Below are positions 1 through 7,827 of a stretch of DNA of 64,000 bases, one piece after another. The notes beneath the pieces are model-generated. The model did no database searches, had not been told where the DNA came from, and saw only the letters and a list, made by a program, of their open reading frames with translations. Position 1 is the stretch's first letter. Each line of letters starts with the position of its first letter. Location: NCBI RefSeq assembly GCF_014199525.1, contig NZ_JACHNU010000007.1, forward strand, positions 62,001 through 126,000, in the 5' to 3' direction. Position numbers and translations under genes: made by a program. This DNA is from Conexibacter arvalis (GTDB taxonomy: Bacteria; Actinomycetota; Thermoleophilia; Solirubrobacterales; Solirubrobacteraceae).

Positions 1-1
1 C

Positions 2-760
2 GTTCAGTCGAACCAGCCCAAGGGCGTCCCGCCGCTGGAGCTGACCGGCGAGCGCACCCTGCCCGACGTGCCGGAGGAGAACTACTGGTACCGCCGGCAC
101 CTCGTCGTCTACGAGTGGATCGCGGCGCGCACGATCGGGCAGCGGGTGGTCGACATGGCCTGCGGCGAGGGCTACGGCAGCGAGGTGCTGTCACGCGGCG
201 CCCGCTCGGTCGTCGGCGTCGACGCCAACCCGGAGGCGCACGAGCACGCGCGGCTGCGCTACAGACGGCCGAACCTCCGCTTCGAGCGCGATCTCGTCGA
301 GCGCTTCTCCGAGCCGTGCGACGCGGTCGTCTTCCTGCAGACGATCGAGCACGTGCAGAACCCGGGCGAGATCCTCGAGCACTTCAAGTCGATGCTGTCG
401 CCGGGCGGCGTCGCCTACGTCTCCACCCCGAACCTGCTGACGCTCGCGCCCGCGGGCGCCGAGAAGTCCGAGAACCCGTGGCACGTGAAGGAGTACCGCG
501 TCGAGGAGTTCCGCGCGCTGTGCGCGGCGCACTTCCCGCAGGTCGAGCTGCACGGCCTCTTCCACGCCCGCAAGCTGGCCGTCCACGAGTTCGCGATCAG
601 ACGGCTCGGCTGGGACGCGATCCACAGACGGCTCGGCTTCACGAGAGCGTTCTACGACCGCTTCACACCGGCGATCTCGGCGCGCGACTTCGCGCTGCGC
701 GAGGGCGACGACGCGCTGCTGGCGCGCGCGCTCGACTTCGTCGCCGTCTGCCGCGCGTAG
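2..760 (+). CDS. Class I SAM-dependent methyltransferase, 5'-partial
   Basis: The reading frame is open from the left window edge. The first in-frame start inside the window is a GTG at 68, but conserved sequence lies upstream of it (ELTGERTLPDVPEENYW), so the true start is probably outside the window. SAM-binding motif I reads VVDMACGEGYGSEVL and a post-I acidic motif reads VVGVDANPEA; a TPN segment follows the central strand. This is a methyltransferase-11/23-type Rossmann enzyme. The substrate is not readable. The downstream branching enzyme, 9 nt away, suggests a glycan or cell-surface role, but that is inference. The stop codon TAG forms part of a -10-like TAGGGT just before the next gene. 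Confidence 0.8.
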   Translation, partial: VQSNQPKGVPPLELTGERTLPDVPEENYWYRRHLVVYEWIAARTIGQRVVDMACGEGYGSEVLSRGARSVVGVDANPEAHEHARLRYRRPNLRFERDLVERFSEPCDAVVFLQTIEHVQNPGEILEHFKSMLSPGGVAYVSTPNLLTLAPAGAEKSENPWHVKEYRVEEFRALCAAHFPQVELHGLFHARKLAVHEFAIRRLGWDAIHRRLGFTRAFYDRFTPAISARDFALREGDDALLARALDFVAVCRA

Positions 761-769
761 GGTTCGGGC

Positions 770-2362
770 ATGACCGGGGCCGACCGCGGCGAGCTGGCGC
801 TCGTCCTCCACACGCACATGCCCTACGTCGAGGGCTACGGGACGTGGCCGTTCGGCGAGGAGTGGCTGTGGGAGGCGATCGCGACCTGCTACCTGCCGCT
901 GCTCGACGCGCTCGACGCCCACGGCGGCGGCAACGTGACGGTGTCGCTGACGCCGGTGCTCGCCGACCAGCTCGCCGCGCCCGGCGTCGCCGACCGCTTC
1001 GCCGCCTTCCTGCGCGACGTGCGGCGCGAGACCCACCGGCTCGACGTCGAGGGCTGCCGAGCGGGCGGCAAGGAGGCGTGGGCGCGCGAGCTGGAGCGGG
1101 CGGCCGGCGACTACGAGCGCGCGCTGGCGCGGACCGCGGCGCTCGGGGGAGACCTGCTGTCGGCGTTCGCGCCGCACGCTGCCTGGACCTCGTCGGCGAC
1201 CCACGCCGTCCTGCCGCTGCTGGCGACCGACGCCGGCGTGCGCCTCCAGCTCGACACCGGCATCGCATCGCACCGCGCCCGCTTCGACGGGACGGTCGTC
1301 CCGACGTCCGGCGCCGGGCGCGCCGGCGCGGCCGCGTCCGGCGCCGCCGCGCACGCCGGCGCCTCCGCGGTCGGCACCGCCCCGGCGACGGCACGGCCCG
1401 GCGCCGCCCCCGCCCGCGAATGGCGCGGCGGCTTCTGGCTGCCCGAGTGCGCCCACGCGCCGTGGCTCGACCCGCTGCTGCAGGAGGCCGGCGTCCACGC
1501 GACCTGCGTCGACCTGACCGACGTGCTCGGCCGCGGCGCCGCCGCCCAGCTGACGCCGCTCCAGAGCGCCGACGGCCCGCTGCTCGTGCCGATCGACCGC
1601 GCGACGATCGAGCTGGTCTGGAGCGACGCCGGCTACCCGGCGCACGGCCTGTACCGCGACTACCACGCCTTCACGGTCCATCACCACCGCGTCTGGAACA
1701 ACGCCGGCGGGACCTACGATCCGGCCGCCGCGCGGGCGCAGGTGCGCGTCGACGCCGCGGACTTCGTCGCCCGCACGATCGCCCGCCTCGACGCCGGCGC
1801 CGCGGAGCTGGGCCGCCCGGCGCTGGCGGTCTGCGCGATCGACACCGAGCTGCTCGGCCACTGGTGGTACGAGGGCGTCGACTGGCTCGTCGCGGTGCTG
1901 GAGGAGGCCGAGCGCCAGGGCCTCGCGATCGCCCACCTCGACGACGCGCTGGAGCGCCATCCGCCGATCCCGGTCACCGACGCGCTCGCAGCCGCCCCGG
2001 CTGCCGCCGCCGCCCGCGCGGCGGCCCGGCCCGCCGGCCAGCCGCGCGAGCTGCCGACGACCACCTGGGGCACCCCGCGCGACCTCTCCACCTGGGACGG
2101 CCCGCAGGTCGCCGATATCGCCTGGCGGCTGCGCGCGCTGGAGCTGCGCACGCTCGCCGGCCCCCGTCGGCCGGGGCCGCGCGCGCTGCGCGAGCTGCTG
2201 GCGCTCCAGGCGAGCGACTGGGCCTTCCAGGTCACCCGCGAGCTGTCGGGCCCCTATCCGCGCGAGCGCTCCGCCGGCCACGCCGCCGCGCTGGAGGCGG
2301 CGCTGGCCGGCGAGGAGGGCGACGGCACCGTCCGCGCCCTCGCCCCGTACCTGGCGCGCTGA
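770..2362 (+). CDS. GH57 family 1,4-alpha-glucan branching enzyme
   Basis: GH57 enzyme predicted to form alpha-1,6 branches in glycogen-like alpha-glucan in the cytoplasm. Conserved region 1 is HTHMPYV (residues 14-20). The nucleophile region is GGFWLPECAH, with Glu226 as the expected nucleophile. The acid/base region is AIDTELLGHWWYEG, with Asp358 expected as the acid. The C-terminal helical part resembles the DUF1957 domain of Thermus/Thermococcus branching enzymes. At 530 aa it has the family's length. An Ala/Gly/Pro-rich insertion around residues 180-215 precedes the nucleophile, so the residue numbers run about 40 higher than in family members such as TK1436. The GT4 synthase downstream fits a glycogen operon interrupted by a DUF3800 gene. 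A different GH57 specificity cannot be excluded. Confidence 0.85.
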   Translation: MTGADRGELALVLHTHMPYVEGYGTWPFGEEWLWEAIATCYLPLLDALDAHGGGNVTVSLTPVLADQLAAPGVADRFAAFLRDVRRETHRLDVEGCRAGGKEAWARELERAAGDYERALARTAALGGDLLSAFAPHAAWTSSATHAVLPLLATDAGVRLQLDTGIASHRARFDGTVVPTSGAGRAGAAASGAAAHAGASAVGTAPATARPGAAPAREWRGGFWLPECAHAPWLDPLLQEAGVHATCVDLTDVLGRGAAAQLTPLQSADGPLLVPIDRATIELVWSDAGYPAHGLYRDYHAFTVHHHRVWNNAGGTYDPAAARAQVRVDAADFVARTIARLDAGAAELGRPALAVCAIDTELLGHWWYEGVDWLVAVLEEAERQGLAIAHLDDALERHPPIPVTDALAAAPAAAAARAAARPAGQPRELPTTTWGTPRDLSTWDGPQVADIAWRLRALELRTLAGPRRPGPRALRELLALQASDWAFQVTRELSGPYPRERSAGHAAALEAALAGEEGDGTVRALAPYLAR

Positions 2363-2363
2363 G
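2333..2363 (+). repeat. Left copy of 31-bp direct repeat (branching-enzyme 3' end)
   Basis: The last 30 nt of the GH57 gene plus one base recur at 3344-3374 with 29 of 31 positions identical (differences at 2344 and 2348). Both copies read ALAP(Y/H)LAR-stop in the same frame. The pair brackets the DUF3800 gene. Confidence 0.85.
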
Positions 2364-2379
2364 CTGGCTCGACTGATAT

Positions 2380-2405
2380 TCTGACCGGGTCAGACATGAC
2401 ATGTC
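2380..2405. promoter_or_regulatory. Two overlapping perfect palindromes (possible operator)
   Basis: TCTGACC-G-GGTCAGA (2380-2394) is followed, with a two-base overlap, by GACATG-A-CATGTC (2393-2405). They lie about 75-100 bp upstream of the DUF3800 gene and directly after the branching-enzyme stop. An operator or recombination site is possible; no function is proven. Confidence 0.5.
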
Positions 2406-2432
2406 GCCGAACCGGTGCACCGGGCGGCAATC

Positions 2433-2459
2433 CTACGACCACAGTCACTGTGGTCGTAG
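2433..2459 (+). terminator. 27-bp perfect inverted repeat, probable terminator
   Basis: Arms CTACGACCACAGT and ACTGTGGTCGTAG flank a single C at 2446 and are followed by TTGTTTT. This fits an intrinsic terminator for the branching-enzyme gene (stem 11, loop 5). It ends 19 nt before the DUF3800 start, so it could also be an operator for that gene. Confidence 0.55.
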
Positions 2460-2478
2460 TTGTTTTCGGGGCCAGGGA

Positions 2479-3309
2479 ATGCACATCTGTTACGTGGACG
2501 AGGCCGGATGCACTGGGCGGCTGCCGACCGCTTCGTCACCGATCCAGCCGGTTCTGGTCATCGCTGGCATCGTCGTTGCTCACGACAGGCTGCGAGGCCT
2601 GACGAGCGACTATCTCGAACTCAAGCGGCACTTCTTTCCTGAACTGGCGCCTCGCAGTGGACTCGCGCTCGATGGAGTCTTGGAGGAGATCAAAGGCAAC
2701 CGCCTGCGAGGAAGCGTCCGCAGCACGAGTCGACGGAAACGACGGCATGCGATCGGCGTGCTCGACACCTTCGTGTCGATTCTGGAACGTCACGAGGCGC
2801 GGATCCTGGGGCGGGTGTGGATCAAAGGGATAGGCAGGGAGTTCCGCGGAAGGCCGGTCTATACCTCGTCGATCCAGAGAATCTGCGAGTACCACCAGCG
2901 GTACATGGTTGAGCAGGACAGCGTCGGAATCGTGATCACCGACAATCGCAAAGAGGTGCTCAACGTCCCCGTTGCGCATTCCGTGTTCACGCAGAAGAAC
3001 AGGATCGCGGGAGACCCCTACGGTCGCGTGGTCGAGATCCCCACCTTTGCTCACAGCCAGTGCGCGGTGGGGATCCAGATGAGCGACGTCTTGTGTTCCG
3101 CGATGCTGTTCCCACTTGCCACATACGGCTACTGCCTCGGGCACGTCGAGAGCATCCACGTGAGCTCGCGGTACGAAGAGCTGAAGACCCGGTTCGGCGA
3201 TCGTCTCGAGAGACTGCAGTTCCGGTATCGCGACAACGGACGGTGGCGAGGCGGAATCACCGTGTCCGATGCGATCGCACAGCGGTCCAGCGTCCTCCTG
3301 TTTCGCTGA
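2479..3309 (+). CDS. DUF3800 domain-containing protein
   Basis: A 276-aa protein of the DUF3800 family, whose members have a predicted RNase H-like fold and often occur near mobile or defence genes. The family signature is at the N-terminus: MHICYVDEAGCTG carries the paired acidic residues Asp7/Glu8. A conserved C-terminal element, GIQMSDVLCSA, matches the family's 'lQlaDlla' motif. I chose the ATG at 2479 because the signature always lies within about 10 residues of the start; a longer reading from 2401 would put it at residue 33. The codon use and base composition are visibly less GC-extreme than in the neighbours. The gene sits between two glycogen-type genes and is bracketed by the 31-bp repeat. 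These points favour acquisition by transfer. The molecular function is unknown. Confidence 0.8.
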   Translation: MHICYVDEAGCTGRLPTASSPIQPVLVIAGIVVAHDRLRGLTSDYLELKRHFFPELAPRSGLALDGVLEEIKGNRLRGSVRSTSRRKRRHAIGVLDTFVSILERHEARILGRVWIKGIGREFRGRPVYTSSIQRICEYHQRYMVEQDSVGIVITDNRKEVLNVPVAHSVFTQKNRIAGDPYGRVVEIPTFAHSQCAVGIQMSDVLCSAMLFPLATYGYCLGHVESIHVSSRYEELKTRFGDRLERLQFRYRDNGRWRGGITVSDAIAQRSSVLLFR

Positions 3310-3343
3310 CGTGAACGACGGGCGCCAGCGGTCGCTGCCCGCG

Positions 3344-3374
3344 CGCGCCCTCGCGCCGCACCTGGCGCGCTGAG
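3344..3374 (+). pseudogene. Duplicated 3' end of the branching-enzyme gene (right repeat copy)
   Basis: Encodes ALAPHLAR-stop and matches 2333-2363 at 29 of 31 positions. The frame is open back to a GTG at 3311, but those codons do not match the GH57 protein. This looks like a leftover gene end: the original 3' end displaced by an insertion, or one carried in with the cassette. Confidence 0.7.
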
Positions 3375-3448
3375 ATGCCCGGCGCCAACCCTTCACGGCT
3401 CCACTAGACTCCGCGCGTCCGGTCAGGTTGGCCGGCGAGCCAGCCCCC

Positions 3449-4651
3449 ATGGCCGCGACCCGCATCCTCATCCTGTCCTGGGAGTACCCGCCGCTGATCG
3501 AGGGCGGTCTCGCGCGGCACGTGCGCAAGCTCTCCGAGCAGCTGGTGCAGCGCGACGTCGAGGTCCACGTGCTGACGCGCGGCGACGGCGTCAGCCCGAT
3601 CGAGCAGGAGATGGTGGGCGTCCACGTCCATCGCGTCAGCGAGCCGCGCAAGCCGGCCGACCTCGACGAGTTCCTCAGCTGGATCGAGCAGATGAACGGC
3701 GACATGGTCGCCGCCGGCATCGAGCTCGGCGCGCGGATGTCGTTCGACCTCGTCCACGGCCACGACTGGCTCGTCGCGACGGCCGGCGAGGAGCTGTCGC
3801 GCAGGCTGCGCTGCCCGTGGGTCGTGACGATCCACGCGACGGAGTACGGCCGTCACCAGGGCTGGGTCGACAAGCATCCGCAGTCGCACATCCACGGCGT
3901 CGAGACGTGGATGGCCAACCGGGCCGACGCCGTCATCACCTGCTCGCACTACATGCGCGACCACGTCAGCGACATCTACGGCCTCGACGACCAGCGCGTC
4001 GCGGTGATCCCGAACGGGATCGACCCGCTCGACCTGCAGCCGGTCGAGGACCTCGACGCGCTGCGCGCCCGCTTCGCGGCGCCGCACGAGCGGCTGGTCC
4101 TCCTGGTCGGGCGGCTCGTCTACGAGAAGGGCTTCCAGATCGCGCTCGAGGCGCTCCCGGGGGTGATCGAGCGGCTCGGCGACGTGCGCTTCCTCGTCGC
4201 CGGCTCCGGCACCGCCGAGACCGAGCTGAGGGAGCAGGCCGAAGCGCTCGGGCTGCTCGATCACGGCACCTTCATGGGGTGGATCGGCGACGACGTGCTC
4301 CACTCGCTCTACCGCATCGCCGACCTGACGGTCGTGCCGTCGATCTACGAGCCGTTCGGGCTCGTCGCGCTGGAGGCGATGGCCTCCGGCTGCCCGACGA
4401 TCGTCGCCGACACCGGCGGCCTGCGCGAGGTCGTCCCGAACGAGGAGGTCGGCCTCCGCTTCCGCTCGCGCGACCCGCGGTCGCTCGCGACGATGATGGA
4501 GCGGGTGCTGTCGGACGGCGCGCTGCGCGACCGCCTGATCGCCGAGGCGAGCGAGCACGTGCTGCGCTTCGACTGGGCCGACATCGCGCGCCAGACCGTC
4601 GCGGTCTACGGCGAGCTCGGCGAGCTGCGCCGCGGCCCGCTCGCGGTCTGA
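3449..4651 (+). CDS. glgA: GT4 family glycogen synthase / alpha-glucan glycosyltransferase
   Basis: A 400-aa GT-B fold glycosyltransferase of family GT4, the type used as actinobacterial glycogen synthase or maltose-1-phosphate synthase (GlgA/GlgM). The N-terminal donor/acceptor loop is EYPPLIEGGLARHV. The GT4 EX7E motif is in VVPSIYEPFGLVALEAMASG, and LVGRLVYEKGFQ is the typical linker to the second Rossmann domain. The ATG at 3449 gives the family-typical N-terminus (MAATRILILSWEYPP); an in-frame TTG at 3428 would add seven residues. It would elongate glucan with ADP- or UDP-glucose, or make maltose-1-phosphate; the sequence does not separate these. The upstream branching enzyme supports glycogen metabolism. 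Confidence 0.8.
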   Translation: MAATRILILSWEYPPLIEGGLARHVRKLSEQLVQRDVEVHVLTRGDGVSPIEQEMVGVHVHRVSEPRKPADLDEFLSWIEQMNGDMVAAGIELGARMSFDLVHGHDWLVATAGEELSRRLRCPWVVTIHATEYGRHQGWVDKHPQSHIHGVETWMANRADAVITCSHYMRDHVSDIYGLDDQRVAVIPNGIDPLDLQPVEDLDALRARFAAPHERLVLLVGRLVYEKGFQIALEALPGVIERLGDVRFLVAGSGTAETELREQAEALGLLDHGTFMGWIGDDVLHSLYRIADLTVVPSIYEPFGLVALEAMASGCPTIVADTGGLREVVPNEEVGLRFRSRDPRSLATMMERVLSDGALRDRLIAEASEHVLRFDWADIARQTVAVYGELGELRRGPLAV

Positions 4652-4685
4652 GGCGCGGGCGCGGCGGAGCGGCGGAGCGAGCGGC

Positions 4686-4711
4686 GGAGCGGCACCCGCG
4701 GGCGCCGCTCC
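4686..4711. terminator. Hairpin between convergent glgA and ahpD
   Basis: GGAGCGGC (4686-4693) pairs with GCCGCTCC (4704-4711) around a 10-nt loop. It lies between two convergent genes and could terminate both. There is no T-tract, as is common at this GC content. Confidence 0.45.
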
Positions 4712-4724
4712 ACCGTGAGCGTCC

Positions 4725-5267
4725 TCAGGCGAGCGACGCGGCGCCGAGCGTCGCGTCGATCTCGACCGCCTGCGCGACGCCGGCGACGACCGCCGCGACG
4801 CGCAGCGCGTCGAAGACCTGCTCGCGCGTCAGGCCGGCCTCGCGCACGACCTGCTCGTGCGACTCGAGGCAGGCGCCGCAGCCGTTGATCGAGGAGACGG
4901 CCAGCGACCACAGCTCGAAGTCGACTCTGTCGACCCCGGGCTTGCCGATGATCTGCATCCGCAGGGAGGCGCGCAGGTCGTCGTAGGCGCCGTGCAGCAG
5001 GTGCTTGGCGCGGTAGAAGACGTTGTTCATCCCCATGATCGAGGCCGCGCCGAGCGCCGCGTCGAACGCCTCCTCGGAGAGGTGCTCGCGCGCCTCCTCG
5101 GCCAGCTCGGCCAGCGTCCGCTGCGAGCGGGTCGCGGCGGCGCTGGCGAGCACGGTCCCCCACAGCTGCTGCTCGGAGAGCGTCGAGCTGGAGGTGACCG
5201 AGCCGATGTTGAGCTTCAGGTCCTTCGCGTAGGCGGGCAGCGACCCGCGCAGCGTCTCGAGCGCCAT
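4725..5267 (-). CDS. ahpD: Alkyl hydroperoxide reductase D (AhpD)
   Basis: A 180-aa carboxymuconolactone-decarboxylase-fold protein that passes electrons to AhpC in actinobacteria and has weak peroxidase activity itself. The CxxC...H active site is [12 protein letters not shown] with Cys130, Cys133 and His137, and Glu118 lies upstream. These numbers match those reported for M. tuberculosis AhpD. The start codon overlaps the ahpC stop (TGATG on the minus strand), so the two are translationally coupled. Expression should follow ahpC under OxyR control. Confidence 0.93.
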   Translation of the reverse strand: MALETLRGSLPAYAKDLKLNIGSVTSSSTLSEQQLWGTVLASAAATRSQRTLAELAEEAREHLSEEAFDAALGAASIMGMNNVFYRAKHLLHGAYDDLRASLRMQIIGKPGVDRVDFELWSLAVSSINGCGACLESHEQVVREAGLTREQVFDALRVAAVVAGVAQAVEIDATLGAASLA

Positions 5268-5848
5268 CAGGCGGCGCTCATCAGGGCGCCGGCGTCGATC
5301 GTCGCCTCGCCCTTCTTCCAGTTGCAGGCGCACAGCTCGTCGCTCTGGAGCGCGTCGAGCACGCGCAGGACCTCGTCGACGTTGCGGCCGACCGAGCCGG
5401 CCGTGACCATCGCGAACTGGATCTCGTTGTTCGGGTCGACGAGGAAGGTCGCGCGGTCGGCGACGCCGTCGGCGTTGAGGACGCCGAGCGCGCTCGTCAG
5501 CTCGCGCTTGAGGTCGGAGGCCATCGGGATCGCGAGGTCGCGCAGGTCCTCGTGGTCGCGGCGCCACGCGTAGTGGACGAACTCCGAGTCGGTCGAGACG
5601 CCGATCACGTCGCAGTCGCGGTCGTCGAACTCCTCGGCGAGGCGGCCGAAGGCGGCGATCTCGGTCGGGCAGACGAAGGTGAAGTCCTTCGGCCAGAAGA
5701 AGACGACCCGCCAGCGGTCCTCGCCGACGTTCTGGCTGCTCACCGTCGTGAAGTAGTCCTCCGGCTGCTTGGCGTCGACGGAGGAGAGATCGCCGGGGAT
5801 GACGGCCGTCAGCTCGTAGGCGGGGAACTGGTCACCGATGGTCAGCAT
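5267..5848 (-). CDS. ahpC: Alkyl hydroperoxide peroxidase C (AhpC), 2-Cys peroxiredoxin
   Basis: A 193-aa typical 2-Cys peroxiredoxin that reduces H2O2, organic peroxides and peroxynitrite in the cytoplasm. The peroxidatic cysteine is Cys60 in [10 protein letters not shown]. The C-terminal resolving cysteines are Cys173/Cys175 in [10 protein letters not shown]; this extra-cysteine arrangement is found in actinobacterial AhpC. The ATG at 5848 gives the family N-terminus ([13 protein letters not shown]). It is divergent from oxyR across a 104-bp gap and coupled to ahpD. Confidence 0.95.
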   Translation of the reverse strand: MLTIGDQFPAYELTAVIPGDLSSVDAKQPEDYFTTVSSQNVGEDRWRVVFFWPKDFTFVCPTEIAAFGRLAEEFDDRDCDVIGVSTDSEFVHYAWRRDHEDLRDLAIPMASDLKRELTSALGVLNADGVADRATFLVDPNNEIQFAMVTAGSVGRNVDEVLRVLDALQSDELCACNWKKGEATIDAGALMSAA

Positions 5849-5879
5849 GCGTGCTCCAACTGGTTCGAATCGAAGGGGG

Positions 5880-5901
5880 ATACGACTGCGGGCAACCGTA
5901 T
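5880..5901. promoter_or_regulatory. Candidate OxyR operator between ahpC and oxyR
   Basis: ATACG-N12-CGTAT dyad in the 104-bp divergent intergenic region. LysR-family regulators typically bind interrupted dyads between the divergent gene and their own, so this is a good candidate OxyR site. It is a single match with no consensus comparison made. Confidence 0.4.
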
Positions 5902-5952
5902 GAGAGCGGCGCTGAGCTGAGAAATCGGCCAATCCGTCACAGTGTGTTCGCG

Positions 5953-6924
5953 ATGACCGATCGAACTGCCCAGATCTCCCGCAAACACGGGAGATCCGCG
6001 CCGACGCTGGCGCAGTTGCGCGCCTTCGTGGCGGTCTGTGAGATGCGTCACTTCGGACGTGCGGCGGAGCGGCTCGGGATCGGCCAGTCGACGCTCTCGC
6101 AGGCGGTCGCGGCGCTGGAGGCCAACGCCGGCGCCCAGCTGGTCGAGCGCAGCACCCGGCATGTCGTCGTGACCGCCGTCGGGCGGCGGCTGCTGGCGCA
6201 TGCGCGCGCCGCCGTCGCGGCCGCCGACGCCTTCGCCGAGGAGGCGGCCGGAGCCGGCGGGCTGCTGTCCGGGCCGCTGCGGCTCGGCCTGATACCGACG
6301 GTCGCGCCGTACCTGCTGCCGGCGCTGCTGTCGTGCGCGGCGCGCGAGGCGCCGGAGCTGGAGCTTGCCGTCCACGAGGAGCAGACCGAGCCGCTCGTCG
6401 CGGCGCTGCGCGCCGGCGAGGTCGACGCCGCGGTGCTGGCGCTGCCGCTGGAGGAGAGCGACCTGCGCGAGCTGCCGCTCTACGACGAGGAGCTGGTCGT
6501 GCTCGTCCCGTCCGGCCACGCCTGGGCCGGGCAGACCGGCCTCGCGCCCGAGGCGGTCGGCGAGGCCGGCCTGCTGCTGCTGGAGCCCGGCCACTGCCTG
6601 CGCGATCAGACGCTCGCGCTCTGCGGCGAGCAGGCCGCGGCGCGCGGCGCGGGGGCGGCGGCGAACGCGATCTCGCTGCCGACGATCGTCCAGCTCGTCG
6701 CCGGCGGGCTCGGCGTCACGGTCGTCCCGGCGACCGCCTTGCGGGTCGAGGCGCGCCGCGCGAGGGTCGCGACGGCGAGACTGGCCGGCGACCCGCCGCC
6801 CCGCCGCCGCGTCGGGCTCGCCTGGCGGGCCTCCTCGGCGCGCGAGGAGCAGTACGCCGAGCTGGCGGCGCTGCTGCGGCGCGGCGTCCGCAGCGCCCGC
6901 CTGCCGGTCCGCGCCGCCCGCTGA
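5953..6924 (+). CDS. oxyR: Hydrogen peroxide-sensing LysR regulator OxyR
   Basis: A 323-aa LysR-type regulator. The N-terminal winged helix-turn-helix (residues about 17-75) contains LAQLRAFVAVCEMRHFGRAA and the recognition-helix segment QSTLSQAVAALE. The effector domain carries the OxyR redox pair in GHCLRDQTLALC, Cys215 and Cys224. The nine-residue spacing equals Cys199/Cys208 of E. coli OxyR. I used the ATG at 5953; an earlier in-frame start would run into the divergent ahpC promoter. Divergence from ahpC-ahpD gives its probable target: activation of the peroxidase operon on oxidation. Confidence 0.92.
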   Translation: MTDRTAQISRKHGRSAPTLAQLRAFVAVCEMRHFGRAAERLGIGQSTLSQAVAALEANAGAQLVERSTRHVVVTAVGRRLLAHARAAVAAADAFAEEAAGAGGLLSGPLRLGLIPTVAPYLLPALLSCAAREAPELELAVHEEQTEPLVAALRAGEVDAAVLALPLEESDLRELPLYDEELVVLVPSGHAWAGQTGLAPEAVGEAGLLLLEPGHCLRDQTLALCGEQAAARGAGAAANAISLPTIVQLVAGGLGVTVVPATALRVEARRARVATARLAGDPPPRRRVGLAWRASSAREEQYAELAALLRRGVRSARLPVRAAR

Positions 6925-6932
6925 CGGCCGCC

Positions 6933-7745
6933 TCAGTCGATCAGCCGTACGCGCAGCCGCCAGATCGCCAGCCGCCACATCGCGACGCCGAAGGCGATCA
7001 GGAAGGCGAGGTGGCCGAGGTCGGGCAGCGGGTCGATGCCCATCACGACCAGGTCGCGCACGAGCTGGACGCAGTGGTAGAGCGGGTTGACCTGCGCGAT
7101 CGCCTGGATCGCGTCGGGCAGCCCGTCGATCGGGAAGAAGGTGCCGGCGATCAGGAACAGCGGCGTCAGCAGGCCGCTCTGGACGTAGTTGAAGTTGTCG
7201 ATCGAGCCGGCGATCGCGGCGATCGCGACGCCGAAGGCGGCGAAGCCCGCGCCGGTCACGAAGCAGACGATCGGGACCAGCAGCGCCGTCCATTTCGGCG
7301 ACAGCCCGAAGGCGATCGCGACCAGCAGCGGCGCGTTGCCGTAGACGCCGGCGCGCAGCCCGATCCAGAGGATCTCGGAGGTGGCGATCTCGTCGACGTC
7401 GACCGGCGCGGCGAGGAAGGCGTCGTACGTTCTCTGGAAGCGGTACTTGATGAAGGTCCCGTACATCGCCGGGAAGGCGGAGGAGAAGAGGACCGCCGTG
7501 GCGACGATGCCGGTGCCGATGTACTCCTTGTAGTCGAGCCCGTTGACGCTCGAGACGAGCGCGCCGAAGCCGAAGCCGAAGGCGAGCAGGTAGATCGTCG
7601 GGTCGACGACCGAGGAGAAGGTCGTCGTCTTCCAGTAGCGCGTGAAGATCGTCGCGTCGCGGCTCATCACCCCGAGCAGGGCGGTCGGCTCGATCCGCCG
7701 CATCCGGCGACGGCGCTTCGGCCGCGGCGGCGCTGCGACGCTCAT
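6933..7745 (-). CDS. ABC-2 type transporter permease
   Basis: A 270-aa integral membrane permease of the ABC-2 (NodJ/DrrB-like) class. About six hydrophobic segments can be seen, including one around VDPTIYLLAFGFGFGALV and one around LLTPLFLIAGTFFPIDGLP, the latter containing the conserved late-domain sequence. An Arg-rich cytoplasmic N-terminus precedes the first segment. The ATG at 7745 leaves 82 nt after the ATPase stop; a longer in-frame start at 7808 adds a less convincing basic stretch. With the upstream ATPase it forms an exporter, and with the upstream acyltransferase a three-gene operon. The cargo (drug, glycolipid or polysaccharide) is not evident. Confidence 0.88.
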   Translation of the reverse strand: MSVAAPPRPKRRRRMRRIEPTALLGVMSRDATIFTRYWKTTTFSSVVDPTIYLLAFGFGFGALVSSVNGLDYKEYIGTGIVATAVLFSSAFPAMYGTFIKYRFQRTYDAFLAAPVDVDEIATSEILWIGLRAGVYGNAPLLVAIAFGLSPKWTALLVPIVCFVTGAGFAAFGVAIAAIAGSIDNFNYVQSGLLTPLFLIAGTFFPIDGLPDAIQAIAQVNPLYHCVQLVRDLVVMGIDPLPDLGHLAFLIAFGVAMWRLAIWRLRVRLID

Positions 7746-7827
7746 GCGCCGGCCTCCCAAGCAGCCGGGAGAATGAGCCGCCAGGCGAGTTCTCCCAATG
7801 GAAGGCAAGCCCTCTGGGCGCAGCTTT

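Noticed and set aside
191-2281. 696-aa minus-strand frame over the methyltransferase and GH57 genes
   Set aside because: Shadow of two recognised genes; composition is low-complexity Arg/Ala/Gly.
7767-7796. GGGAGAA/TTCTCCC inverted repeat between the ABC ATPase and permease
   Set aside because: Short arms with a 16-nt loop; too weak to call a terminator or operator.
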